Positions 52,773 to 62,590 of a stretch of 64,000 nucleotides of DNA are shown here, in pieces (within the stretch, counting starts at the first letter, position 1; every line of letters starts with the position of its first letter). The stretch covers positions 35,219-99,218 of the forward strand of contig URUY01000012.1 in NCBI GenBank assembly GCA_900551115.1, given 5' to 3'. A program made the translations under genes and the position numbers. Source of the stretch: an uncultured Lachnospiraceae bacterium (lineage in GTDB: Bacteria > Bacillota > Clostridia > Lachnospirales > Lachnospiraceae). A model generated the notes under the pieces. It made no database searches, had not been told where the DNA came from, and saw only the letters and a list, made by a program, of their open reading frames with translations.

Positions 52773-52899
52773 GTGCAATTATATTCCATGAAAACCGCGC
52801 TCTCGCTCCGTAAAAAACGTAGCAGTACATAGGGCTGTAAAATACACAGCCCAAGTGCTGACGTTTTTTAAGGGCTTTTCATCGGAATATAAGTTGCAC
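52773..52899. repeat. Nested palindromic intergenic element, copy 2 of the repeat
   Basis: Outer arms GTGCAATTATATTCCATGAAAA (split: 52773-52794) and its near-complement at 52876-52899 enclose an inner hairpin, AAAAAACGT…GGGCTGT / ACAGCCC…ACGTTTTTT (52812-52869). On the minus strand the inner hairpin ends in TTTTTT, so it doubles as the terminator of the capA-like gene. The right half shares about 40 bases with the repeat at 35438-35485. Confidence 0.7.
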
Positions 52900-52912
52900 T
52901 TAAATTTCACAC

Positions 52913-54157
52913 TTACCAATTTGGCTCCATATAGTAACCGTCTGCGTCAAACGTCACCCCGAAGGGTGCGCTGTACTCATTAATCCGCTGCAATACGCGG
53001 GTATACTCTTCCCCGGTAAGCGGCGTCGGACAGAAATCATTCCTGTTTTTCACCGAGCTGACCGAACAGGGAATGACCCTGGCCTCCATATCCTCCTGCT
53101 TTACGCCTTCCTCAAAGGTAAAGGTCTGGGAAAAAATCATGGTATCCTTATCTGCCGGATTACGGTTGCCTCCGAAGCAGAAATTTGCAAGGCTGTATAC
53201 AATGAACTTATCCTTATATACATCCACTCCCTGCAATACATGGGGATGAGAGCCCAAAACCAAATCAGCTCCCCAATCAATACATTTCCTGCCAAGCTCC
53301 TTCTGATAATCCTCGGGATAATTTTCCCGCTCAATGCCCCAATGACAACAGGCAATCACAAGGTCTGCACCTTCCTCTTCCTTTAGCTGTGCAATACCCT
53401 CCTGCAGGTATTTCTCCACTCCGGCGCCCTGACTTACTTCATTCACGGAAACAATCCCGATACGGATACCCTTTACTTCATAAATTCCGGTAATATTGTC
53501 GTAAGCATAGGTAAGCTTTGCCTCTTCAAAAGCAGCTACCGTGTCGTTGCTCCCTTCTGTAAGATAGTCAAGCCTGTGATTGTTGCCAAAGCTGACCGCC
53601 TCCACACAGCCTTCCGTAAGAATATTGATATAATCCGGGTCACCCTTCATATTATAATCCTTTTCCTGTTTCTCATCGGAAAAGGTAAGCACTCCTTCAA
53701 AATTGACAATCGTCATATCATCTGCCGCAAAAATATCCTTAACATTCTGCAGAAAATAAGCATCCCCCTCCCGGTCATAGGTCTGTCTGAAGGAAGAAGC
53801 ATATTCCTGATTCTGATGATTGCCCAGTGTAACATCCCCGGCGGCAGAAATCGTAATCGTGACAGTATTATCCTTTTCCTGCGATTCTGTCGCAGCCTCG
53901 TTTGTCTCTCCAAAGCCTTCCCCGCTGCCTGTACCGCTCTCAGCCCCGCTTCCTGTATAGTCCGCACCGTTCCCTGCTCCCGTGGCATCGGCATCCGTAC
54001 TGCCCTGACCCGCTCCGTACAGGACATCTTCCATTCCCATTCTCCATAAGGGTCCTTCATCAGACACGCCCGCAGATGCATCATCACCGCAGCCGCAAAG
54101 CAGGCATACCGCAGTCAAACACGCCGCAAAGCCTTTTGTTTTCTTGATTTTTTTCAT
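52913..54157 (-). CDS. CapA-family (PGA_cap metallophosphatase-like) lipoprotein
   Basis: A 414-residue exported protein. The N-terminal signal ends in the lipobox LLCGCG. An Asp/Gly/Ala/Ser-rich linker (residues 30-95, e.g. GAGNGADYTGSGAESGTGSG) spaces the catalytic domain from the membrane. The PGA_cap domain shows AAGDVTLGNHQNQEY, VNFEGVLTFSDEKQ, SFGNNHRLDY, CCHWGIEREN and GSHPHVLQGVDVY, which include the metal ligands. In Bacillus CapA is needed for poly-glutamate capsule, but most homologues have no proven role. No capB or capC is near. Confidence 0.92.
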   Translation of the reverse strand: MKKIKKTKGFAACLTAVCLLCGCGDDASAGVSDEGPLWRMGMEDVLYGAGQGSTDADATGAGNGADYTGSGAESGTGSGEGFGETNEAATESQEKDNTVTITISAAGDVTLGNHQNQEYASSFRQTYDREGDAYFLQNVKDIFAADDMTIVNFEGVLTFSDEKQEKDYNMKGDPDYINILTEGCVEAVSFGNNHRLDYLTEGSNDTVAAFEEAKLTYAYDNITGIYEVKGIRIGIVSVNEVSQGAGVEKYLQEGIAQLKEEEGADLVIACCHWGIERENYPEDYQKELGRKCIDWGADLVLGSHPHVLQGVDVYKDKFIVYSLANFCFGGNRNPADKDTMIFSQTFTFEEGVKQEDMEARVIPCSVSSVKNRNDFCPTPLTGEEYTRVLQRINEYSAPFGVTFDADGYYMEPNW

Positions 54158-54290
54158 TCTCTTCCTCGTCTCCGTATGTAAAACCCGTAAAGATACATAC
54201 GATACATACAGTATAACATATAGACTATAAAAGTGAAATATTGCATATGCTTTTTATCGTATCCGGCATGCACATTACTTTACACTGCTC

Positions 54291-55736
54291 CTACAGCAGA
54301 TATCGAAAGCCCTGTATCACAAAGCCGAACACCTGCATTGCCGCCTTTTTTAAGAATGGAATTTCTGCCACCGAAACGTCCTCCGGTACTTCATAGTCAG
54401 AAGCGGAAATCACCCGTCTGCACTGACTCTCAAAGCTTTCCATATTGGCTGTAAGCTCTGCATTCAGCTCCTTGCTTTTTACTACCAGCATCAGTTCCGT
54501 ATCCATATAAGTACTGCGCAAATCAAAATTATAAGAGCCGATAATAGAGATATCATCATCTATCACAATGGATTTGCCGTGATAGGAATCCCCGCCATCG
54601 TACTCGTACAGCGTAATCCCGGTATCCAAAATGTCCTGTTTGTTACGCATATAGTCACTGGAGGCACAGAAATTATCCCCGTTTTCTACGGAATTCAGCA
54701 TCATTACCGTTTCCGGAGCCGCTTCGTTCACCTCACGAAGCACCTGATACATATAGTCATTGCAGACCGCATACGGCGTATGGATAAGTACCCGCTCCTC
54801 AGCCTGCTTCATCAGCTCCTTTAACTGATACAGGACTGCCGGTTCCTTGCCGTATATACCCGTCTCTCCTGACAAAAGTGTCACACTTTCTGTGGCATAG
54901 GTGCTTTCTGTATAATCATACGGCGCAAACAGCTCCGGATTTTGTGTTACAAGCTGCTCATATCTTGCCGCCAGCCTCTCTCTTTCATCCTGTACGGACT
55001 GTTTTGTTGCAAGCTCCTCCTTTTCGCCAAAAACCTTACAGTATCCGCCGTCCCACACCTTTTCAAAATAGCTTTCCACCTGCCAAAGGGAGCTTTCCCG
55101 GTTCTCGGTTCCCTTTTCCGTATTGTAAATCAGGACCTCCCTGTCCAAACTTCTGTTTTCGCAGTCGTAATCTCCCAAAAAATAATCAAAGCTGTTGCGT
55201 CCGCCCAAAATATAAGCCAAATCATCTACTATAACATACTTATCATGCATTCTTCCCTGACTGGTCCACGGTGTCAGCAGATTAATCGGGTTATAAATCC
55301 TGATTTCAATATTGGGATGAGTGGACATGGCATAAAAGAAATCCTGCCCCGGCAGTCTGAAGGAGCCGTTGAAGCCGTCTATCAATAACGCAACCTGCAC
55401 ACCCTCATCTGCTTTTTGCAAAAGCATGGCCGCAAGGTCATCTGACGATTCCCCTTCCCGCATATCAAAGGTACTCAGTATGATTCTTTCTTTTGCCATA
55501 TTCAGAAGCCTTATTCTTTCATCCAGTGCCTGTGTATTGCTTTCTAACAGCATGGCGCGGTCAACGGATACGCCTTCCCCGCTTAAAATATCCGCCACAA
55601 CCGCATCAGCAGCCTGTACGGTTTCCGCCGAAAGCTTCTTATAACGCACAAACGGCGCGGTTGCCCCGATTACCAAATACAGAACTATGATAAGAAGCAG
55701 ATATAAAACAAACCACTTTTTTAAATGTGCAAGCAT
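54291..55736 (-). CDS. Phospholipase-D-family protein, possible cardiolipin synthase
   Basis: A 481-residue enzyme with an N-terminal membrane helix (FVLYLLLIIVLYLVIGATA) and two HKD motifs: MHDKYVIVDDLAYILGGRN near residue 162 and YHGKSIVIDDDISIIGSYN near 400. Bacterial members of this layout include the ClsC/YmdC cardiolipin synthases, which join two phosphatidylglycerol-type lipids. It lies 12 bases after pgsA, whose product pathway makes phosphatidylglycerol, so cardiolipin synthesis is a sensible inference. A phospholipase is the alternative. Confidence 0.85.
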   Translation of the reverse strand: MLAHLKKWFVLYLLLIIVLYLVIGATAPFVRYKKLSAETVQAADAVVADILSGEGVSVDRAMLLESNTQALDERIRLLNMAKERIILSTFDMREGESSDDLAAMLLQKADEGVQVALLIDGFNGSFRLPGQDFFYAMSTHPNIEIRIYNPINLLTPWTSQGRMHDKYVIVDDLAYILGGRNSFDYFLGDYDCENRSLDREVLIYNTEKGTENRESSLWQVESYFEKVWDGGYCKVFGEKEELATKQSVQDERERLAARYEQLVTQNPELFAPYDYTESTYATESVTLLSGETGIYGKEPAVLYQLKELMKQAEERVLIHTPYAVCNDYMYQVLREVNEAAPETVMMLNSVENGDNFCASSDYMRNKQDILDTGITLYEYDGGDSYHGKSIVIDDDISIIGSYNFDLRSTYMDTELMLVVKSKELNAELTANMESFESQCRRVISASDYEVPEDVSVAEIPFLKKAAMQVFGFVIQGFRYLL

Positions 55737-55748
55737 TCCCGCACTCCT

Positions 55749-56303
55749 TTACATCTTTTTAAACACCGGTATGTACATAATAAGCGTAAACACCATCACC
55801 GCCGCGCAGAATAAAATCAACATATTTACTATCTGTATGGGCATGGACGGAAACAATAACAGAATACACATTACAAGAAACAGCGTAGCCGTGCAGATTT
55901 TGCCGAACCACTTAGCGCCGTCAAGCTTTTTCCCGTCCTTTAATTTTATGATGCCCATCACAGCCATAAAACCTTCTTTTATCAGCATAATACCCACAAT
56001 TAACAGCATCAGGGGATATCGGTATGCCAGACATACGGCAAGTGCCGCATGGGTCAGCTTATCCGCAAGCGGGTCTATAAACTTGCCCAGCTCCGTAATC
56101 ATATTGCATTTTCTGGCTACCAGTCCGTCCAAAAAATCCGTTACGGTGGATACAAGCACAATGCCTGCCGCAACCAGATAATCCTTGTCCGTTTCCGCCG
56201 TAAAAAACAGATAACAGAACACCGGAATCAAAACCACCCTGAAATATCCCATAATATTCGGAATGGAAAAAATCTCTCTCGCATCAAGCCTCTTCTGTTT
56301 CAT
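55749..56303 (-). CDS. pgsA: CDP-diacylglycerol--glycerol-3-phosphate phosphatidyltransferase
   Basis: First committed step to phosphatidylglycerol. The 184-residue membrane protein has the CDP-alcohol phosphotransferase signature as DFLDGLVARKCNMITELGKF with IDPLADK following, and six or so helices. The start IPNIMGYFRVVLIPVFCYLFF is typical of PgsA. ATG at 56303 follows GGGAGG at good spacing; an ATG 15 bases upstream overlaps that site. It leads a two-gene unit with the phospholipase-D-like gene. A PgsA paralogue acting on another alcohol cannot be fully excluded. Confidence 0.9.
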   Translation of the reverse strand: MKQKRLDAREIFSIPNIMGYFRVVLIPVFCYLFFTAETDKDYLVAAGIVLVSTVTDFLDGLVARKCNMITELGKFIDPLADKLTHAALAVCLAYRYPLMLLIVGIMLIKEGFMAVMGIIKLKDGKKLDGAKWFGKICTATLFLVMCILLLFPSMPIQIVNMLILFCAAVMVFTLIMYIPVFKKM

Positions 56304-56596
56304 AAACGCCTCCCTCAAAGCCGACCTTTGTCTGCCTGTGTCAAAAATAGAATCTTATTGTAACTGTATCACTATCCCGTTCAAAAAACTATTATAAGAA
56401 AATAAACTTTTATAAAAAATTAATAATATGATTTTTTTCGCAAGGTGCGCACCTCTTTCGTGATTTTTTACGAAAAAACGCGAAACTTTTTATGCAAAAC
56501 ATAGAAAAAAATATTTTTTCCAATATTTTTCGCTTTTTTCCTGTTTATGTAGTACCATGATATTATACCTATTCACTAAATTTTGGGAGGTTATCT

Positions 56597-58627
56597 ATGA
56601 AGAAGATTCCTTTTTTTCGCAAAATCAACTTTAAGCTCACCCTTTGCTTCCTTATTCCGGTGTGTTTTATTATTTTACTCGGCGTTGTTTCCTATAAGAA
56701 AGCCGAAACGGCAATCACTGCCAATTATGAGACCTCTTCCCTTCAGACTATGACAGCTATGAACCGCTACCTTTCCTTAGTTGTGGATACAGTTCAGTCC
56801 AACTACAAGTCTTATAACGCGGAGGCGGACTTAAATGCCTACCTTAAGGGACAGTATAATAACGATGCCATTACACGAGGCACGATTAAACGTACCTATT
56901 CTACAGATTTCAGTACCATGGTTACCAGAGATGCCCTGATTTCCAATATGTATGTGGTTTCCGACATTGTGGATTCCATTGCCACAACCCAGTCCTCTGC
57001 AGAAGGTTTATATTCTACCTATGCGGCTACACCTCAGGGTACGCTTGCAGCCAGCGACAGTCTGTCCTTTTTCTTATTTGGTAACCAGAGTACGGCTGAC
57101 GAAGCGCTGGGCACTGACAGCTCCGCCTACAGTCTCCGCCTTGTCCGCCATTTAAACGGTATCAATGCCATGATGATTGTAGATATCAATTATGATGTTC
57201 TCTATGATTCCCTGGCATCCATGGACTACGGTGAGGGCAGCTTTGTAGGGCTTATTACCACAGACGGTACGGAATTTTATGCAGGTGAAAACAAAGATAT
57301 TACTATAAATTCTTCTGATTTTTATCAGGCAGCTCTTGCCTCTGAAGATGTGGACGGCATGGAGTATGTTACTTTGGGCAATACGGAATACCTTTTCCTT
57401 TATTCCAAGCTGGCAGACAGAGGTGCTACCATTGTTTCCCTGATTCCCCAGTCCACCATCTCTGCACAGACAGACGACATCCGTACCCTGACTATTGCCA
57501 TAACAGTTGCCGCCAGTATCCTGGCCGGGCTTTTGGGAACCATGATTGCCGGCTCCTACTCACATACCATAAAGAGTATTTTAAAGAAACTGAAGCTGGT
57601 TACGGAGGGTGATTTGACCGTAGAAATCAAAACCCGCAGAAAAGACGAATTCCGTACGTTATGCACCGGTATCAACAGCATGATTGACCATACCAAAAAC
57701 ATGCTGACCGGCATCAAGAATGTAACGGATGAACTGGCTGCCGCTTCTTCTCATGTAGCCAATACCTCCGATACCTTTATGCAGACCTCCCGGGGCATTC
57801 AGGCTTCCATCAGTGAAATTGAAACCGGCACCCACAGACTTGATATGGATTCTGCCGACTGTCTTTCCAAGATGGATTCCCTGTCGGAGCAGATTCAGAA
57901 CGTTTCCAGCAATACCGCGCAGATTCAGGATTTGACCTCTTCCGCAGGCCAGTCCATACAGGTAGGTATCGAATCCGTAAACAAGCTGAATGAAAGCGCC
58001 CGTTCCACCTATGCAATTACCAAAAACGTAATTTCCTCCATTGAAACACTTGCTGAAAAATCAAAATCCATCAGCGAGATTATCAATGTGATTAACTCCA
58101 TTGCCGAGGAGACCAGTCTTCTTTCCTTAAACGCTTCTATCGAAGCAGCCCGCGCAGGAGACGCAGGACGCGGCTTTACCGTAGTGGCTGAACAGATTAA
58201 GAAGCTGGCAAACCAGTCCATTGACGCTTCCAACGAAATCTACAGGATTATCGAAGAAATCGTACAGAATACGGATGACGCTGTAAATGTAGCAAAGCAG
58301 TCTGAGGATACGGTTGCTACCCAGGAAAAAGTAGTGCAGGTTACTGCAAGCTCCTTTGAAGATATCAACGAAAAGGTGACGCTGCTTTTAAATGCACTGA
58401 CTACCATTTCCACCAATATGGATGGCATGGAAAAAGACAGAAAAACCACTTTGGCTTCTGTTGAAAGTATTTCAGCAATCTCCACAGAAACGGCTGCCGG
58501 TGCTTCCAATGTAACAACTACAACCAACGAACAGCTTTCAGCTATTGTAAATCTGGAAAAAGAAGCCGTAAGCATGCAGAAGCTCTCGGAACAGCTCAAT
58601 GAAATTATGGCCAAGTTCCGCATCTAA
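56597..58627 (+). CDS. Methyl-accepting chemotaxis protein with dCache-like sensor
   Basis: A 676-residue chemoreceptor. Membrane helices lie near residues 15-35 and 300-322, with a 260-residue extracellular region of double-Cache size between them. A HAMP segment ([21 protein letters not shown]) follows and then a signalling domain with [16 protein letters not shown] at the hairpin tip. GGGAGG lies 8 bases before the ATG. The 290-base region upstream is AT-rich with no clear sigma-28 promoter. As with the first receptor, no chemotaxis genes are nearby. Confidence 0.93.
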   Translation: MKKIPFFRKINFKLTLCFLIPVCFIILLGVVSYKKAETAITANYETSSLQTMTAMNRYLSLVVDTVQSNYKSYNAEADLNAYLKGQYNNDAITRGTIKRTYSTDFSTMVTRDALISNMYVVSDIVDSIATTQSSAEGLYSTYAATPQGTLAASDSLSFFLFGNQSTADEALGTDSSAYSLRLVRHLNGINAMMIVDINYDVLYDSLASMDYGEGSFVGLITTDGTEFYAGENKDITINSSDFYQAALASEDVDGMEYVTLGNTEYLFLYSKLADRGATIVSLIPQSTISAQTDDIRTLTIAITVAASILAGLLGTMIAGSYSHTIKSILKKLKLVTEGDLTVEIKTRRKDEFRTLCTGINSMIDHTKNMLTGIKNVTDELAAASSHVANTSDTFMQTSRGIQASISEIETGTHRLDMDSADCLSKMDSLSEQIQNVSSNTAQIQDLTSSAGQSIQVGIESVNKLNESARSTYAITKNVISSIETLAEKSKSISEIINVINSIAEETSLLSLNASIEAARAGDAGRGFTVVAEQIKKLANQSIDASNEIYRIIEEIVQNTDDAVNVAKQSEDTVATQEKVVQVTASSFEDINEKVTLLLNALTTISTNMDGMEKDRKTTLASVESISAISTETAAGASNVTTTTNEQLSAIVNLEKEAVSMQKLSEQLNEIMAKFRI

Positions 58628-58670
58628 AAGAGCTTTGCTTGCAAATCTTCATATGCAGTGCTATTATAAT

Positions 58671-58701
58671 AAAGGTTGTCTGTCTGTGACGGACAACCTT
58701 T
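58671..58701 (+). terminator. Stem-loop after the second chemoreceptor
   Basis: AAAGGTTGTC and GGACAACCTTT pair around a 10-nt loop, 44 bases past the stop codon. The following bases (AAAATTTT) are only partly T-rich. It lies just ahead of the MATE gene. Confidence 0.65.
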
Positions 58702-58765
58702 AAAATTTTGTACGTTTATGCTATCTGCTTTTGTATTATCATTTTTTTTTCGGAAAGGCATTTTT

Positions 58766-60139
58766 ATGGCTGATACAAATACATCGAAGACTCTTTTAAC
58801 GGAAGGCACAATCTGGAAAAAAATCATTGCATTTGCCTTTCCTCTTTTTTTGGGGAATGTTTTCCAACAGCTTTACAATATGGCTGATTCCCTTATTGTG
58901 GGAAACTTTATAGGCTCCGACGCCCTGGCTGCTGTCAGCTCCTCCGGCAGCGTTATTTTCCTGCTGGTGGGCTTTTTCGGCGGTATTTCCGTAGGTGCAG
59001 GCGTTGTCATTGCCCGTTACTTCGGTGCCCGTGACACCAAGAAGGTAGAACGTGCGGTACATACCACCGTTGCCTTCGGCCTTGCGGCAGGCATCTTCAT
59101 GACTATCGTCGGTATCCTGTTGACCCCGCAGATATTGATTTGGATGGCGACTCCTGCTGATGTACTGCCTAACTCCATTTTATATTTCAGAATTTATTTC
59201 TGCGGCTCCTTAGCCTTCGTAATGTACAATATTTTTGTAGGTATCCTGCAGGCTGCCGGTGACAGCAGACACCCGCTAATATATCTGATTATTTCCTCCG
59301 TCACCAATGTGGTGCTGGATTTGTTTTTTGTTGCCGTGCTGCATTTAGGCGTAGGTTCTGCTGCTTTGGCTACCATTATATCCCAATTCTTAAGTGCCCT
59401 GCTCTGCTTTATACGCCTTATCCGCATCAAGGCAGAATACCGTATACAGGTCCGTAAAATCCGTTTCGATGGGTATATGCTAAGGCAGGTTATCAAAAAC
59501 GGACTCCCCACCGGCGTGCAGAATTCCATTATCGCCTTTGCCAACATTGTGGTGCAGTCCAACATCAATGCATTTGGTAAAATGGCAGTAGCGGGCTGCG
59601 GCTCTTATTCCAAAATAGAGGGCTTTGGCTTTCTGCCCATCAACTGCTTTGCCATGGCGCTCACTACCTTTATCAGTCAGAATCTGGGGGCAAAACAGTA
59701 TGAGCGCGCAAAAAAAGGAGCAAGGTTCGGCATCCTCTGCTCCGTTATTATGGCCGAAATCATCGGCATTCTGATATACCTTTTTTGTCCCGTACTGATA
59801 GCCGCTTTTAACAGTGACCCACAGGTTATAGCTTACGGTGTCATACAGGCGCGTACCGTCACCCTGTTTTACTGCCTGTTGGCCTACTCCCACTGCCTGG
59901 CGGGTATTTTCAGAGGCTCCGGGCGTTCGGTTGTACCCATGCTCGTCATGATGATTTGCTGGTGCTTTATCCGCGTAACCTACATTACTGTTATCGTAAA
60001 ATTCATTCCGGTAATCAATGTCATTTTCTGGGCTTATCCGTTGACCTGGTTTTTAAGCACCGTTATTTTTACCATATATTTTTTCAAATCCGACTGGCTC
60101 CACAACTACGAGAAGGGAAATGCCGTTTCTTCTGCATAG
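58766..60139 (+). CDS. MATE-family efflux transporter (second)
   Basis: A 457-residue cation-coupled multidrug extruder with 12 helices in two halves: WKKIIAFAFPLFLGNVFQQLYNMADSLIVG begins the first (quoted in substance, residues 20-50) and LRQVIKNGLPTGVQNSIIAF the second. The NMADSLIVG and YSKIEGFGFLPINCFAMAL regions are typical of the clostridial MATE group. GGAAAGG lies before ATG 58766; a longer frame from 58676 includes the hairpin and was rejected. It is not closely alike to the MATE at 38-39 kb. Confidence 0.92.
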   Translation: MADTNTSKTLLTEGTIWKKIIAFAFPLFLGNVFQQLYNMADSLIVGNFIGSDALAAVSSSGSVIFLLVGFFGGISVGAGVVIARYFGARDTKKVERAVHTTVAFGLAAGIFMTIVGILLTPQILIWMATPADVLPNSILYFRIYFCGSLAFVMYNIFVGILQAAGDSRHPLIYLIISSVTNVVLDLFFVAVLHLGVGSAALATIISQFLSALLCFIRLIRIKAEYRIQVRKIRFDGYMLRQVIKNGLPTGVQNSIIAFANIVVQSNINAFGKMAVAGCGSYSKIEGFGFLPINCFAMALTTFISQNLGAKQYERAKKGARFGILCSVIMAEIIGILIYLFCPVLIAAFNSDPQVIAYGVIQARTVTLFYCLLAYSHCLAGIFRGSGRSVVPMLVMMICWCFIRVTYITVIVKFIPVINVIFWAYPLTWFLSTVIFTIYFFKSDWLHNYEKGNAVSSA

Positions 60140-60155
60140 CTTCTCACAAGAGCTT

Positions 60156-60989
60156 TTATTTGATTTCCTGAGCCTGCTCGGCTGCAATGACCGCACCGAT
60201 GGCTGTCGCGAAATCAGAGTACTCCGGGATGCTTATTTCCACATCCCACAGGCTTCTAAAAGCACTGGTAATCTGTCTGCATTCAAAAAACTTGGTAAGA
60301 CCGCCAATCAGGATGTAATCCTTAATGCCTGTGCCGGAAGACGCTAAAATCGCTGACTGGCATATGTTTTCGATAACCATATGTACAATTCCTGCCGCTA
60401 TATCCTCAGGCTTTGACTGTGCATCCGCTTTTCCGAAATTAGAAGCCGTCACGTCCAGATTCAGTCCGGGCAGTTTTTCCTTCGCCAAATCTCCTATACG
60501 CAAATCTATCTTTGCCACATCCCCTTTTCTGGATAATGCGGAAATTTCATTGATATCGTCCGTGTTAAGCATAATCGAAGAAAGACCGCAGATACTGCCG
60601 CCTCCAAGGCCTACTCCTCCCAAATGCTTCATCTCTGTTTCCGTCACCTTTACAAAAAAGCTGCCTGTTCCCATGCTGACTACGATAACTTCTTTTTTGT
60701 CAGTCAGATAGTAGCCGCCCGTGCCGGTTGCCACAAACTCATCTATTTTAAAGGTGGGACAGCCATATACCCGTTTGTCCACATATTTACTTCCGATGCC
60801 GGTAGTATAAACTCCGTCCACATCAGAAAGCTCCAATCTGTTTTCATATAAATACTGTCCAAAGGCGCCATACAGGGACGCCATCTGGCTGTCCGCCCTT
60901 ACGACCATAGGCGCCAACATTCTTTCCTGTTCAAATGCTACAATTTTGGTGGTACTGCTTCCGATATCTATACCAATTCTGACTCCCAT
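60156..60989 (-). CDS. Type II pantothenate kinase-like ASKHA protein
   Basis: A 277-residue protein of the acetate and sugar kinase/Hsc70/actin fold. GIDIGSSTTKIVAFE is the phosphate-1 loop, VVSMGTGSFFVKV the second, GGVGLGGGSICGL the motif shared with type II pantothenate kinases (CoaW), and YILIGGLTKFFE the adenosine loop. Type II PanK makes 4'-phosphopantothenate for coenzyme A. BadF/BcrA-type activators are related but carry Cys ligands for an iron-sulfur cluster, which are not seen here. ATG at 60989 follows GGAGG. Confidence 0.82.
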   Translation of the reverse strand: MGVRIGIDIGSSTTKIVAFEQERMLAPMVVRADSQMASLYGAFGQYLYENRLELSDVDGVYTTGIGSKYVDKRVYGCPTFKIDEFVATGTGGYYLTDKKEVIVVSMGTGSFFVKVTETEMKHLGGVGLGGGSICGLSSIMLNTDDINEISALSRKGDVAKIDLRIGDLAKEKLPGLNLDVTASNFGKADAQSKPEDIAAGIVHMVIENICQSAILASSGTGIKDYILIGGLTKFFECRQITSAFRSLWDVEISIPEYSDFATAIGAVIAAEQAQEIK

Positions 60990-61069
60990 AATTTCCTCCG
61001 TACTGCTTTTCCAAAGAATCATAACATGACTACAGTATAGCATGTCAGCCGCAATATGTATACCCGGTA

Positions 61070-61103
61070 TTAAGATAGGGTTAAAGCATTAAGATAGTGT
61101 TAA
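61070..61103. repeat. Pair of 15-bp direct repeats upstream of the SLC13-type carrier
   Basis: TTAAGATAGGGTTAA (61070-61084) and TTAAGATAGTGTTAA (61089-61103) differ at one base and start 19 bases apart, close to two helical turns. They lie 37 bases before the -35 of the carrier's promoter. The layout fits binding of an OmpR/PhoB-type activator; no such gene is in the window. Confidence 0.55.
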
Positions 61104-61139
61104 GGTTTTAAAAATATTTAATATTTTCACATTCTGCTC

Positions 61140-61168
61140 TTGTTTTTTTTAATTTTCAGGTGTAGAAT
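61140..61168 (+). promoter_or_regulatory. Promoter of the SLC13-type carrier
   Basis: TTGTTT (61140-61145), 17-base spacer, TAGAAT (61163-61168), about 50 bases before the start codon. The weak -35 agrees with a need for an activator at the direct repeats upstream. Confidence 0.55.
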
Positions 61169-61219
61169 AGCGGCGGTGTACAGGGGAAGAGAAAATTTTT
61201 ATAGAAAAGAGGCAAAAAA

Positions 61220-62575
61220 ATGGCAGCTCAAATTTTAGCCGTTCTCATCTTTTTGGCAATGTTTATCCTGATTATTACAGAAATCTGGGAAAGACATATC
61301 ATCACGCTTGCCTGTGGAATCCTGACCCTTTTGTTGGTTTTCGGATTGACCATGCACAGTATGAGCGCAATAACCGAAACCCTGAACCTGCACAGTATCT
61401 TTACACTCTCCTTTTGGTATCAGGCAAATACAGCATCCGAAACCTCAAGCGGAATCAACTGGGAGACGATTCTCTTTATCATCGGTATGATGATCATGGT
61501 AGAGGGCATGGCCCGCGTGGGCTTTTTCCGTTGGCTCTGTATGCGTATTGCCAAAATGGTCAAGTACAAAAGCATCCCCATCTTTATTACCTTCATGTTA
61601 TTATCTACATTTTTGGCAATGTTTATCGACAGCATTACTGTTATCCTGTTTTTGGCAGCTGTAACGGTTGAGCTTTCGCAGCTGTTGAAATTTAATCCGG
61701 TTCCTATGATTCTTTCAGAAATTTTCTGTGCAAATCTGGGCGGCTCGGCTACCATGTGCGGCGACCCTCCCAATATTATCATCGGAACCTCCCTCGGCTA
61801 TTCCTTTACCGATTTTATTACAAATACAGGTCTGATTGCCGGAATCGCTCTTGTTGCAGTCATTTTATACTTTTATTTTATTTTCAGAAAAGAACTGGCA
61901 CAGGACGCTGCAGCCATACAGGATCCGGCTTCCTATCCGAAACCGGAAGAGGCTATCGTAAGCAAAAGCGGCTTCATTATAAGCTGCATCATTTTCCTCA
62001 GCGCCATTGTCCTGTTAGTCACACACGCGCAGACCGGCCTGACTGTATCCGCTATCGGCGTATTCATCGGCCTTGTTACGCTTATTACTTCCGGAAAAGC
62101 AGCCCTTACGCTCTTGAAAAAAGTGGATTACAAGACTATACTGTTTTTTATAGGATTATTTATTGTGGTAGGCGGACTCGAGCAAACCGGCGTGTTGAAA
62201 ATCATGGCCGGATTTATCGGCAAAATCAGCGGCGGCAACGTGATGCTGATGTTGGCTATTATCCTGTGGATATCCGCACTTGCCAGTGCCTTTGTGGACA
62301 ATATTCCCTTTGCTGCAACCATGATTCCCATTATCAAGGACCTTGCCGCAACGCAGGGCGTAGATTTGTCCGTGCTTGCATGGGCGCTTGCTATGGGAAC
62401 CGATATCGGCGGAAGTGCAACGCCAATCGGGGCTTCTGCTAACGTAGTGGGTATTGCAACAGCAGCCAAAAATGGCCATATCATTAAATGGGGCAGATAT
62501 TTAAAGGCCATGGTCCCTGCCACCTTAATAGTCGTATTTATATCCATGCTCATCATCTATTTACGATATCTTTAA
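61220..62575 (+). CDS. SLC13/ArsB/NhaD-superfamily ion carrier
   Basis: A 451-residue membrane carrier of the ion-transporter superfamily with about 11 helices. Landmarks include GTSLGYSFTDFI after CGDPPNIIIG, the duplicated hairpin region with AFVDNIPFAATMIPI, and GTDIGGSATPIGASANVVGI near the C-terminus. The family includes Na+/H+ antiporters, arsenite pumps and dicarboxylate carriers; the NPP/DNIP-type motifs do not single out one substrate. GAGG lies 7 bases before the ATG. It is followed at 15 bases by the cytidylate-kinase-like gene. Confidence 0.88.
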   Translation: MAAQILAVLIFLAMFILIITEIWERHIITLACGILTLLLVFGLTMHSMSAITETLNLHSIFTLSFWYQANTASETSSGINWETILFIIGMMIMVEGMARVGFFRWLCMRIAKMVKYKSIPIFITFMLLSTFLAMFIDSITVILFLAAVTVELSQLLKFNPVPMILSEIFCANLGGSATMCGDPPNIIIGTSLGYSFTDFITNTGLIAGIALVAVILYFYFIFRKELAQDAAAIQDPASYPKPEEAIVSKSGFIISCIIFLSAIVLLVTHAQTGLTVSAIGVFIGLVTLITSGKAALTLLKKVDYKTILFFIGLFIVVGGLEQTGVLKIMAGFIGKISGGNVMLMLAIILWISALASAFVDNIPFAATMIPIIKDLAATQGVDLSVLAWALAMGTDIGGSATPIGASANVVGIATAAKNGHIIKWGRYLKAMVPATLIVVFISMLIIYLRYL

Positions 62576-62590
62576 GAAAAGAGGCAGCAT

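Noticed and set aside
60156..60989. ASKHA protein considered as a BadF/HgdC-type dehydratase activator
   Set aside because: The paired Cys ligands of the bridging iron-sulfur cluster are not seen, and no dehydratase subunits are adjacent; the glycine-rich motif fits type II pantothenate kinase better.
61756..62442. A 228-codon plus-strand frame inside the SLC13-type carrier
   Set aside because: Out-of-frame with the carrier gene and rich in Arg, Cys and His, as expected of a frame-shifted hydrophobic gene.
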